Shown: piece by piece, positions 9,601 through 17,600 of the stretch
How positions within the stretch are numbered: position 1 is the stretch's first letter
Layout of the letters: each line of letters opens with the position of its first letter
From: JBBDXI01 sp040902425
Lineage (GTDB): Bacteria; Planctomycetota; Phycisphaerae; Phycisphaerales; UBA1924
DNA length: 35,218 bases
NCBI GenBank assembly: GCA_040902425.1
Contig: JBBDXI010000036.1
Coordinates: forward strand, 1-35,218
Direction: 5' to 3'
Position numbers and translations under genes: made by a program
Notes under the pieces: generated by a model
Seen by the model: the letters and a program-made list of their open reading frames with translations, nothing else
The model's database searches: none
Told to the model about the DNA's origin: nothing

Positions 9601-11016
9601 GGCGTCGATGGTCCGGCCGAAGGTGATGGCGCCGAAGACGGTGAGGCCGAGCAGGACGGCGACGGTGGCCAGGCCGCCGCCGAGGAGGACGGCCTGCTTG
9701 CGGCGCTGGGCCTTGCGGACGTTGCCGGCGCGGGTGACGAGGCCTTTTTCCTTGAAGACCTTGCCGACGAACAGGTCGCGGAGGAAGTAGGCGCGGTCTC
9801 GCTCCCAGACGCGGCCCTCGGGGAGCGACTCCAGCGCCACGCCCAGGGCCTCGGCGAGGTCGGCGTCGAGGGCGGAGCCCTCGCGCATGGAGGAGGTGAA
9901 GTAGATGCCGCGGAGGAAGAGCGGCTTGCTGGACCATTCGCCCGCGACGAAGATCATCTCGAGGTAGCGGCGGAGGCGGGGCCCGATCTGCATCAGGCTC
10001 TCGGGGAAGGAGAAGAGGGCATCCACTTGGTCGATGCGGCGCTGCTGGGGGCTCTCGGTGTGGACGGGGTCCTGGAGCATGACGCCGCGGCGGCGGGTGA
10101 ACCGCTCGCGCACGGTGGCGAGGTGCTGCTCGACCTGCTCGGGCTTGAAGGGGTGGTCGAGGTCGGCGGGGTTGGTCCAGCCGACGATCTGGTGCTGGAG
10201 CTGGGGGTCGTCGATGGAGTCGAAGAACTCGCGGAAGCCGTTGATCAGGTCGCACTTGGTGACGATGACAAAGACGGGGAAGCGGACGCCCAGGGAGCGC
10301 TGGATGTTGTCCAGCTGCTGGGCGACCTTGCCGGCCTTGGTCTCGATGGCGTCGGCGCGGTCGCGGATGAGGCTGTCGGCGGGGATGACCAGGAGCATGC
10401 CGTTGATGGGGCAGTTGGGGCGGGCCGAGCGGAGGAGCTTGAGGAACTCCTGCCATTCGCTGGTCTGGCCGGGGGGCGCCTCCTCGAACATGAGGCGGCC
10501 GGCGGTGTCGAGGATGATGGCGTGGTTGGTGAACCACCAGTTCATGTTGAGTGTGCCGCCGGCGCCTTGGAGCTGGTCCTGGAGGCCAGGGGGGAAGCCC
10601 ACGTTGCAGTGGCGGATGGCCTCGGTCTTGCCCGAGCCGGGCTCGCCGACGAGCAGGTACCAGGGGACGGAGTAGATGTCCTTGCCGGCGGACTTGAACT
10701 TCTCGACGCCGCCCTCGAAGGTGCGGCGGAGGTCATCGAGGCGGGCGCGCTTGGCGGGCTCGCTGATGGCGGCCGGGGCGGCCGAGGACTGCTGGATGCT
10801 CTTGGCGAAGGGGTTGCTCTTGCGCTTGTCGAGGAGCTTGAGGACGAAGCGGTAGAGCACCAGGAGCAGGCCGACGACGACGATGCCGATGAGCAGGGCG
10901 GGGACGGCCTTGGGGAGCATGACGGTCAGGACGGCGAGGAAGCTGCCGCCGCCCACGAGGATGCCGCCGGCCTTGACGGGGGCGGGCATGTTCTGGATGT
11001 GCTGGAGTCCACTCAC
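6637..11016 (-). CDS. tssM: Type VI secretion inner-membrane protein TssM (IcmF/VasK)
   Basis: 1,459 residues, longer than most family members. Two N-terminal membrane segments (about 16-34 and 39-59) precede a cytoplasmic NTPase-like domain with Walker A GEPGSGKT (124-131), the Walker B-like LDTAGR (169-174) and TKCDL (253-257). RGIYFTS (369-375) and FLRDLFVGKVFKEKGL (411-426) are IcmF signatures. A third membrane helix (about 441-466) leads to a large periplasmic part. The gene starts with GTG inside a GTGA overlap with the tssL stop, with AAGGAGG 8 nt upstream. TssM forms, with TssL and the lipoprotein TssJ, the envelope-spanning complex that anchors the T6SS. The Walker A motif is intact, so nucleotide binding is possible. 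Confidence 0.97.
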   Translation of the reverse strand: MSGLQHIQNMPAPVKAGGILVGGGSFLAVLTVMLPKAVPALLIGIVVVGLLLVLYRFVLKLLDKRKSNPFAKSIQQSSAAPAAISEPAKRARLDDLRRTFEGGVEKFKSAGKDIYSVPWYLLVGEPGSGKTEAIRHCNVGFPPGLQDQLQGAGGTLNMNWWFTNHAIILDTAGRLMFEEAPPGQTSEWQEFLKLLRSARPNCPINGMLLVIPADSLIRDRADAIETKAGKVAQQLDNIQRSLGVRFPVFVIVTKCDLINGFREFFDSIDDPQLQHQIVGWTNPADLDHPFKPEQVEQHLATVRERFTRRRGVMLQDPVHTESPQQRRIDQVDALFSFPESLMQIGPRLRRYLEMIFVAGEWSSKPLFLRGIYFTSSMREGSALDADLAEALGVALESLPEGRVWERDRAYFLRDLFVGKVFKEKGLVTRAGNVRKAQRRKQAVLLGGGLATVAVLLGLTVFGAITFGRTIDAQREYWASVSDQVRLSPEEFDLLSPTFRGSSEFRYRGADKLTKVAAGPELQAFLAGIPENVSRPVGIPAIFRPVASLSGDLDDLRADTARAIVEGGVLRSGITAAMARLSKEPTDQPWKPDATRALSQIVRLDSLASGVVPAGGSMVDVESIYRYVLGEEFKNHAAAVRDIQRSCDTLLAAGAWRAAASNLVTPPLRESLAQSVRQWVAQWDHAGIQAGTLGGLNELRAATASFKGAEDRLLDIARPYFDGKSEPGTIAEYEQRRAAWEQEYPRLDEAATAVAAASERLATELAKHATVVALCEAARTEALARAQAEFDLVGSQTRPATPAAAQPTEGSAAPAAPQGSALAPVVADGWTAVDRRLREMAEGVRTDLAAAEKEYLALVAGSGKRAWEFRAAMYAAADARLRASAAVAPALFGGLPALAGAAAAEDEQALRAVADNVRAAGAAPRAGESEKTAQVMIRLAARRRAHTWVQAIVDAPPGSAAEFGSRLADLLSRHTSLAPVPRPAIPLTAMNGGEFDQRFNPGAAQMILGEWKFVMEAVGIKDLPGRALDAPALAQRAAPARALYEQYARDYVEYWSKTVPEREAGIAIVPWTEFYTQVRAMKAFQATGEVRRLLGAVATALEAIPAELAEESGARAARARAAAEIQLLEGEEARRQFNLVREAITALGEEAPGARAQILSLKKDQIEHGLLETYAGKDKGIRFLNDLLLGCLTVLSDAAQKDGRAALAALASANAFPLCRDCPPQRVLSREEVAAAFEHVARLGLSGGAAVPRTAPTATVAQGARTGAYPEIDKQLDLLAGEELFAGNPRGRDWARKLVALAEFLRAQPAQTCSLEILTADDQTAGESGAALATYTYRFIEIQPAEGEAIRIPTDQPRPGALKFKLPGPRIALRFQRTTQDPPEAEIVLPESWNAVTLIQTAGAKLDKAAEQGKETLKVPLSFTDTAGQKYVYWVGVTFERPVPWPLNERWPTHDEWPKP

Positions 11017-11717
11017 GGACGGGCCTCCTTGGGGGCGGAGCGCAGGGTGCCCTTGACCTCATCGAGGGCGGTCTTCAGGTCGCCGGCGCTGGAGCGGTAG
11101 AGGTAGGCGTTGGTGATGAACAGGACGACGACGAGGCCGACGAGGGCGATGGCCATGCCGACCAGGGAGCGGCCGGGGGGCTCGATGAGGTTGGCGGTGT
11201 TCACGTGCTCGTAGGCGTCGGCGCAGAGGCGGGCGCCGGCGTCGGGGTCGAGCCCCCGGCCGCGGAGGCGGGCGGCGATCTCCATCATCTTCTTGCGGAG
11301 GTACTCGGGCTGGCCGTTGTACCAGCCGGTGAAACCGAGGCCGAGGCAGGTGTAGAAGACCAGGAGGCGCTCGGTGGCCTGCTCGGAGCGGTCGGCGAGG
11401 GTCTCTTCGAGGAGGTCGAAGAACTTCTCATCGCCGGCGAGCTCGTTGCGCTCGGCGGCGAGGTCGGCCCATCGGCCGGCGAAGGGGAGGCGGCTCTCGC
11501 GGATGAGGGAGTCGCAGAAGAAGATGAGCGGGAGCTCGATCTTCTCGAACTGGGCGGCGAGATTGGGGGCCTGGCCGGCCTTGGCGCGGGCGTCGGCGAG
11601 GAGGGCCTTGACCTGGGCGCGGACCTCCTCGGGCCCGAGGTTGCCGCCCTTGCGGGCGAGGCGGTTGAGGCGGCAGACGTACTGGAACGTCGGCTCGCAG
11701 AGTTCGAGAAGGGTCAC
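11013..11717 (-). CDS. tssL: Type VI secretion membrane protein TssL (DotU family)
   Basis: 234 residues. The DotU signature is clear: AGDEKFF (94-100), then LADRSEQATERL and FYTCLGLGFTGWY (121-133). A single C-terminal membrane helix (about 184-206) anchors it, leaving the bulk in the cytoplasm, as is usual for TssL. No peptidoglycan-binding OmpA domain follows, so it is the short form. The GTG start overlaps the tssK stop (GTGA), and its own stop overlaps the tssM start in the same way, so tssK, tssL and tssM are translationally chained. A GGAGG site is 8 nt before the start. TssL bridges the TssM membrane core and the TssK adaptor. Confidence 0.96.
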   Translation of the reverse strand: MTLLELCEPTFQYVCRLNRLARKGGNLGPEEVRAQVKALLADARAKAGQAPNLAAQFEKIELPLIFFCDSLIRESRLPFAGRWADLAAERNELAGDEKFFDLLEETLADRSEQATERLLVFYTCLGLGFTGWYNGQPEYLRKKMMEIAARLRGRGLDPDAGARLCADAYEHVNTANLIEPPGRSLVGMAIALVGLVVVLFITNAYLYRSSAGDLKTALDEVKGTLRSAPKEARP

Positions 11718-13084
11718 GCGTCGCCTCCGGGGATGGTCATATAGAGGGTAAGGGCGAAGTCGGAGCTGTCAGCGCCGAGCCAGCGGACGGCGAGGGCCTT
11801 CTCCTCGGCGATGCGGTCCCACATGCGCTGGCTCTCGGCGCGGTTCACGCGGAAGTAGTGGAGGCCGGCCTGGGCGGGCAACTCGACGGGGGGGTGGCGC
11901 TCCTCGGAGAGCTTCACGCCCCAGATCTGCCGCTTGATCATGCTCTTGGCCATGAGCTTGAACTTGTCCCCGTCCTCGACGAGGGCGGCGACGGCGCGGG
12001 GGTCCTCGCGGGTCTTGATGCCCAGGAAGTACTCGTTGGGCTGCTTGAGATGGTCCTCGGTGAGGTCGAGGAGGAAGTAGTCGTCCTCGCGTTTGAAGGG
12101 GGCATGGAGGAACTTGGCGGAGACCGCCCCGCGGAGGAGGGAGCGGATCTTGGATGAGAGGTCGGCGAAGGCCACGGCGGGGTTGTCGTGGTCGTAGCGC
12201 GGGGCCTCGAAGAGGTCGCGCTCGGGGCGGAGGGCGGAGAGCTCGGCCAGCAGCTCGCGCAGCTCGAGGTAGAGCTCGAAGGGGGTGATCCCGGGCGCGG
12301 TCACCAGGGAGGGGAGGCGGGCGCTGAAGCGGTTGAGGGTCTTGAGGCGGAGCATCTGCTCGAACTGGACGCCGCGCATGGTGTCCACGCTGAAGCCGGC
12401 GCGGGTGAGCTGGATGACGAGCTCCTTGCGGCTGGCCTCGACCTGGTTGGAGAGGTCGCGGGCGGTCTCTCGCAGGGCGGGGGAGCCGGCGAGGACGAAG
12501 CAGGCGGGGACGTAGGCCGGGTCCTGGCGGGGGAGGCCGACGTTGTCGCCGGTGCCGTGGACGATGCGCAGAAGGGGGAGGACCTCCATGTCGGTGGGAT
12601 CGTCGGCGTCGAGCATCAGGCGGGCGTTGAGGCGGCGGACGAGGACGGGCTGGGTGTTCTCGCCGGTGTTCTCGTCGGAGAGGCGGGTCTCGGCGACGCG
12701 GTAGAGGCGCTTGGTGCGCCAGCCGTCGGCGCTCTCCTGGTCCACGGCGTTGGCGCGGGAGGCGTACCAGAGGGGGACGCCGAGGCTGACGTTGAACCCG
12801 CCGCTGCCGGAGGCGAAGGCGGCCTTGATGTCGAGCGCGGGCAGGTCGGCGTTCTCCGGGACGCTCACCTCGACGCCGCTGGGCATGATGACACGGAGCT
12901 TGTCGAACTGGATGAGCATGTTCTCCAGGGCGTCGGGGGAGAGGCGGGCCTCGACGAGGCCGTAGGGGTAGGGCGTGCGGAGCCGGCGCTCGGAGGCGGC
13001 CACGGTGAGCATCTGGCGCTGGAGGGCCTGGAGGTGGTGCGGCTGGAGGAAGAGCCCCTCGTGCCAGTGGACGTGCATGGTCAT
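11714..13084 (-). CDS. tssK: Type VI secretion baseplate adaptor TssK
   Basis: 456 residues with the hallmark N-terminus VHWHEGLFLQPHHLQ (5-19) of the TssK/ImpJ/VasE family, followed by the expected shell, helical and C-terminal domain lengths. TssK trimers connect the baseplate to TssL and TssM. The start at ATG 13084 has a second in-frame ATG two codons on (13078); either is possible, and a GGAG lies about 10 nt upstream of the first. It follows a 142-nt gap, filled with hairpins, after the TagH-like gene and overlaps tssL by 4 nt. Confidence 0.96.
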   Translation of the reverse strand: MTMHVHWHEGLFLQPHHLQALQRQMLTVAASERRLRTPYPYGLVEARLSPDALENMLIQFDKLRVIMPSGVEVSVPENADLPALDIKAAFASGSGGFNVSLGVPLWYASRANAVDQESADGWRTKRLYRVAETRLSDENTGENTQPVLVRRLNARLMLDADDPTDMEVLPLLRIVHGTGDNVGLPRQDPAYVPACFVLAGSPALRETARDLSNQVEASRKELVIQLTRAGFSVDTMRGVQFEQMLRLKTLNRFSARLPSLVTAPGITPFELYLELRELLAELSALRPERDLFEAPRYDHDNPAVAFADLSSKIRSLLRGAVSAKFLHAPFKREDDYFLLDLTEDHLKQPNEYFLGIKTREDPRAVAALVEDGDKFKLMAKSMIKRQIWGVKLSEERHPPVELPAQAGLHYFRVNRAESQRMWDRIAEEKALAVRWLGADSSDFALTLYMTIPGGDA

Positions 13085-13105
13085 TCGCGGGGGCTCCGGG
13101 GTAGC

Positions 13106-13208
13106 CCGGCACTCCGTGCCGGTCCGTCGCTGCGCAACAGGGCTTTCGAACAGACCGGCTCAGAGAGCCGGGGTACCCAGGCCGGCTCGGAGAGCCGGGG
13201 TACCCAGA
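13106..13208. repeat. Three REP-like palindromes between the tagH-like gene and tssK
   Basis: Three perfect 7-bp stems with 3-nt loops are seen: CCGGCAC-tcc-GTGCCGG (13106-13122), CCGGCTC-aga-GAGCCGG (13155-13171) and CCGGCTC-gga-GAGCCGG (13182-13198). The last two are a 27-bp direct repeat, each followed by the palindrome GGGTACCC or a close form. They share a plan (CCGG stem, ggggtaccc or ggggtagccc joint), which is how extragenic palindrome families look. Lying inside an operon, they could stabilise mRNA ends, reduce read-through or simply be mobile REP-type elements. Confidence 0.8.
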
Positions 13209-13226
13209 GAGGTCGGTGGGGCGCCG

Positions 13227-14168
13227 TCATGGCGACCTCGCCCCGAGGCCCTTCATGAGCGACTCGGCGTAGTTGGCGATGGCCTGCATGATCTCGGTCT
13301 CGATGGCGGACTCATCCATGGCGGAGGCGAGCTCGACGTACTTGCGCCAGCACTTGACCTCCTTGCTGACGAGCAGCCCGCCGCTCTCCATCGTCGCGAG
13401 GCTGGTGATCTCGGTAGGGGAGAACTTCGCGATGTGGCCCTGGGCGAACTGGCGCCCGACCTGGCTGACGGCGGAGATCATGGCGGCCGTGAGCTGGCGG
13501 AGGCGCTCGACATCCTGGGCGACCTGGGCGCGGCCCACCTCGCCGTCGCCGCCGACGAACTTGCCGAGGGACTGGGCGAGCGCGGCGGGGCGGCGGATTT
13601 GGGAGCGCGGGGAGACGGTCTTCCAGGTGTTCCACATCAGCTGGTCGAGGCTGGCGGCGAACTCGGCGAGGACGGCGGTCAGCTCGAGGACTCGGGCGGC
13701 GTCGAGGTCGCCGTTGGCGAGGCTGAGGCGCGCGCGGAGCCTGGCGACGGTCTCCTCGGGCCAGGCGGGGCCGCCACCGGCGGGCGGGGCAAGGCCGGCC
13801 TCGCGGAGGCGGTCGGTGATCACCCGCTTCTGGACGTCGGAGAGGGTGGGGGCGATCTGGGCGAGGCGGGCGACGAGGAAGGCGGGGTCTTTCAGCTCCT
13901 TCTCGTCGGTGGCGCTGCGCGCGGGGGCCGGGCCGGGGGCCTCGGAGACCTCCACGTTGCGGTCCCAGGTGGGGAAGAGGCGCTCGAGCTCGTCGAAGAA
14001 GGCGTCGCGCTGGTCGGGGCGGATCGAGGAGAGGGCATGCTCGACGACATCGTCGAGGTGCTGGCAGCGGGTCTTGGCGTCGCTGTCGGCCAGGTCGGCC
14101 TGGAGGAGGCGGAGCCGGGCCGCGGTCGAGGCGGCGAGGCGCAGGGTTTCTTCGCTGGTCTGGGGCAC
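13227..14168 (-). CDS. T6SS protein resembling the C-terminal domain of TagH/Fha, without FHA domain
   Basis: 313 residues from GTG 14168. The middle part (LTAVLAEFAASLDQLMWNTW, then TVSPRSQIRRP) and the end (FAQGHIAKFSPTEI, then KCWRKYVELA) follow the pattern of the C-terminal domain of T6SS FHA proteins, where a helical domain reads roughly 'kFdP..le ... lWe.Y.el'. The forkhead-associated domain that normally precedes it is absent. Position 1 of the tssK-tssL-tssM unit supports a T6SS role. The frame stays open upstream to ATG 14333, but that extension is Arg/Pro-rich, contains TTA codons and overlaps an AT-rich promoter-like stretch, so I reject it. TssA was considered; no ImpA-like N-terminus is visible. 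The family assignment is by eye and moderate. Confidence 0.6.
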   Translation of the reverse strand: MPQTSEETLRLAASTAARLRLLQADLADSDAKTRCQHLDDVVEHALSSIRPDQRDAFFDELERLFPTWDRNVEVSEAPGPAPARSATDEKELKDPAFLVARLAQIAPTLSDVQKRVITDRLREAGLAPPAGGGPAWPEETVARLRARLSLANGDLDAARVLELTAVLAEFAASLDQLMWNTWKTVSPRSQIRRPAALAQSLGKFVGGDGEVGRAQVAQDVERLRQLTAAMISAVSQVGRQFAQGHIAKFSPTEITSLATMESGGLLVSKEVKCWRKYVELASAMDESAIETEIMQAIANYAESLMKGLGARSP

Positions 14169-14224
14169 GGGGAGGGGGGTCCTGCGGGCTGCGGGGCGCC
14201 CGCGGGGATCGGGGACGCCGGCCC

Positions 14225-14230
14225 ATAATA
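14225..14230 (-). promoter_or_regulatory. Possible -10 element for the tssKLM unit
   Basis: Read on the minus strand, TTTTATTATGGG is the only AT-rich patch in this neighbourhood, and TATTAT is one base from the consensus -10. It lies 57 nt before the chosen GTG start. No good -35 is seen at 16-18 bp. This also argues that the long upstream extension of the gene is not translated. Confidence 0.35.
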
Positions 14231-14292
14231 AAACGAACTTCACCCGGATGCGAGCCCCGGAGCGCGGAAGGCGCGAGATTGGGCGATTACGA

Positions 14293-14315
14293 CCGATCGC
14301 GAGGGCCCGATCGCG
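14293..14315. repeat. Direct repeat CCGATCGCG x2 in a divergent promoter region
   Basis: The 9-mer CCGATCGCG occurs at 14293-14301 and 14307-14315, 14 bp apart, each holding the palindrome CGATCG. The site lies between the divergent tssK unit and the small lipoprotein gene and could be a regulator site. No factor can be named. Confidence 0.45.
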
Positions 14316-14402
14316 GCGGCGGGGACGAAGCATCCTTTAGAGCACGGCGGCGGGGGCCGATCTGACCCTCAGACCCGCGAACGCGGGCCGGAGGGCTGTG
14401 CG

Positions 14403-14612
14403 ATGCGTCGATGGCTCCTGTGCGCAACGGCGGTTATCGGGGTTCTCGGGGTGTCCGGGTGCGGCTCGCAGCCGACGGTCTCGGATGCCGGGGAGCCGGC
14501 CCCGCGGCAGCGCCTGGGGGCGGGCGACTCGGTCGGGTGGTCGGTCCACTCGAGCCACCACGCCATGTCGGAGACGATCCGGCGGGCGAACGTGGATGTG
14601 GATGGTCACTGA
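14403..14612 (+). CDS. Small predicted lipoprotein of unknown function
   Basis: 69 residues. A basic start (MRRW), a hydrophobic stretch and the lipobox GVSGC (Cys20) form a standard lipoprotein signal. GGAGG lies 8 nt before the ATG, preceded by a hairpin (14374-14387) with arms CCCGC/GCGGG. The mature part is only about 50 residues and includes GDSVGWSVHSSHHA. It is transcribed opposite to both T6SS units and its last 7 bp overlap the 3' end of the pseudokinase gene. I recognise no family. The signal peptide plus ribosome site make it more likely real than chance. Confidence 0.68.
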   Translation: MRRWLLCATAVIGVLGVSGCGSQPTVSDAGEPAPRQRLGAGDSVGWSVHSSHHAMSETIRRANVDVDGH

Positions 14613-17600
14613 CCCGGGCCCGCGGGGAGAATAAACCGCGGGGGCTCGAGGATCGCGCCGAGGCGAACGGCCAGCGGCTGGACGGGGGCCCCGGCGCCCT
14701 CGGCCGAGAAGGCCAGGCGGAACCCGACATCGGAATACCCTTGCCCCCCGCCGCCCGTGATGGGCCGGATGGGCTGCGGCTCGCGCGGGGAGAGGGCCGA
14801 GTAGCCGGCAGCGCTGAGCAGGCCGGGACGGCGGAGGAGGGGGTCGATCTGCTGGGGCCCGCTCCCGGCGGCGAGGGCGTCGAGGGCGTCGGGGTCGTCG
14901 AAAACGAGTTCCGCGACGTTGCCGATGAGGTTCTTGAAGGTGGTCGCCCCGCCCGCGGTCACGGGCGTGAACCAGAGGGCGCCGTCGTCATAGGGCTGTA
15001 CCTCCCGGTCGGCCTGGCCCCAGAGGCTGCCGGCGCTGGGGTCGAGCGCGGGCAGCACCAGCGCCGAATCCACGGGCGCGATGTTCAGGCCGGTGACGTA
15101 CTGCAGCTGGCGGCTCCACGTCTGGTCGCGGAGGTTGGGCTTGGTCGCGGTGATGTACTCGTCGGCGGAGCGCCCGGCCAGCTCGGCTTCCAGGGCCGCG
15201 GACCACTCGGCGGCGCTGGGGAGGCGGCAGTTCACCGCTCGCGCCACCATGACGGCGGCAGCGCCGGAGATGTATTGCATGGGCGCTTCGGCCGAGGGGG
15301 TGCCAGGGTTGAGGCCCGCGGGGTAGGGCTCGACGCGCCCGGCGCCGAGCCCGTTGCGGGGCCAAACGCGGGCGTTGCCGGCGAGCCAGGCGGTGTCGGC
15401 GGAGACGCGGCCGCCGGTGCCCCGGCGCCAGACGCGGGGGCCCTGGCGCGGGTCCTGGAGCGAGTACTGGTAGAGAGCGTCGGAGACGGGCGCGACGATG
15501 CCCGCATCGGCGGCGACGCCCTGGAAGAGACCGAAGGACACTTCGGAAGTCGAGAGGAACGCGGGGGAAGCCTGGGAGGGGTTGACGCGGGCGAAAGCGA
15601 TCGCCTGGCTCCCCTTCGTGAAGGTCACGGTGTCGCCATCGGTGGACGCTTCGCCGGCCCAGCCGGCGGCGCCGGGGCCGAGGGTTGTCACGTCGATCTT
15701 CGGGACGGGCGCAGCGCTGGTGAGCTCGCCGAGCTGGCCGAGGAGGGCGTCGGCCCCTCCCCCCACCGCTCCCAGGGCTCTGGCGCCCGCGACGAACGAC
15801 TCGATGCGGGTGGTGAGGGTCGGCTCGTCGATGGCTGAGTCGGCCCGTGCGAGCTCGAGTTCGTACAGGAGGAGGTTGAACTTGCCGCGGCTGTCGAGCA
15901 GTTCGGCGTCGCCCCTGAGCTTGTCGTCGCCCTTCAGGGCAATGGCGGCGCGGACCTCGGCCGGGGCGGCCGCCAGCGAGAGGTGACGGGCCCAGCGGGC
16001 CTTGGCGCCGGCGCGGAGTTCTGCGCTGAGGGCTTCCCGGCGCCCCTCGGGGGCAGCGCCGATCATGCCCTGGAGAATGCCCTGCAGGCGGATCTCGTCG
16101 CGCAGCGACTGCTCGACGGGGGGCCAGGCGATGGCGCCGAGCCGGCGCCACGCCACGAGCGCGGCCGCGGGGGCCCGGGTCTCGCCGGCGGCGGTCAGGA
16201 GCGCCGCGCGGGAGGACTCGCCAGCGAGGGACTCCGCGGTGGCGTAGCGGGCGAGCACGGGCGCGGCGGCCGCGGCGACCTCCGGCTGCTTGAGCGCCTC
16301 GCGGCCCTTGCACGCGGCGGCGAGGTCCGCGGCCGTGGGTCCGGGGGGTTCGGGGGTGTCGGTGGGCCCGTAGAGGGCGTCGAGCCTGTCCTCCATCGCG
16401 GCAAGGTCGGACGCCAGGGAGGTCAGGTCGGTCCGCCACTGGTCGAGGGCCTGGCGCGGCTCGGCGGGCGGGGAGAAGGACGCGGGGGGAGCACCGCCCT
16501 CCCACGAGACGGCGGCGAGGATGGCCTGGAGGGCCTCATCGCGGCGGCGGTCGTCGGCCTTGCGCAGCTCGGCCTCCCAGGGGCGGCCGGTGGTGAGGTT
16601 GAGTCGCGGGACGGAGGCGTCGAGCTGGGTGAGGAACTCGCGGAGGCGCTTGCTGAGGGAGTCGAGCCGCTGGAGGTCGGACTCGGCGTCGAGGATCTGG
16701 TCGCGCTGGCGGCGCCAGGCGGCGTTGATCGAGGCCGTCTGGACGGCGGGGATTTCCGCCTCGGCGCGCAGGCTGCCCTTGAACTCGTCGAGGTTGCGGT
16801 TCTTCAGGGCGATCTGCGTGTCCACCGCGCCCTTGGCGGTGCGGCGGAGGGACTCAAGGTCGGTGCGGACCGCCTCGGCGCGGCGCGTGATCTCCACCTG
16901 GTTGATCGAGTTCCACTTGAGGTCCCCCAGCGAGGCGATCTCACGCTCGATCGCGTCGGCCCGGGCGGCGTACTCGGCGGGGCCCTCCTCGGCGGGGACG
17001 TTGTGGGTGCTGGTGAGGTCGGTGAGGTTCTGGCGGACACCGGCAAGCACCTGCGCCCAGCCCTTGTCGCGCGGGTCGGCCCCGCCGGGGACGTGGTTGC
17101 GGGGGTTCTGGGCCTCGGTGAGCCAGGTGTTGAAGCGCGTGGCATCCGGGGCGGCCGCGCCCCCCCCGGGCTCGTACACGGCGCGGGTGACCAGGATCTC
17201 GCGATCAACCCGGCTCTTCCAGTCGCCGGCGATGAACGCGGCCAGTCGGGAGGCGAGGTCCTGCAGGGATGTCAGCACGCGGTCGATCTGCCTGGGGTCG
17301 GCGGCCTCGGCCAGTTCGTGGGCGACCAGGGCGTTGAACTGGGAGAGCACGGCGTCCTGCTCGCCCGAGATGGCGTCGGCGTCGGCGGCGAGCTTCTGGA
17401 GGCGGGCGGCCAGCGGGGCCGCTTCCATCAGCCGCGCCACGGCATCGACGGCGTCGTAGCGGGGCTGGACCGCGCCGGTGAGGGAGCGCAGGTAGCGGGC
17501 CGGGCCGTTCCACCCCCGGCCCTCGCACGCCTCGGCGAGGTCGCGCACCCTGGCGTACTCGGTCCAATCGCCGAGCGTCTCGGGAGAGAGCTTCGCGCGC

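Noticed and set aside
13227..14168. TssA as the identity of the gene before tssK
   Set aside because: No ImpA-type N-terminal pattern; the C-terminal pattern fits T6SS FHA-protein ends better.
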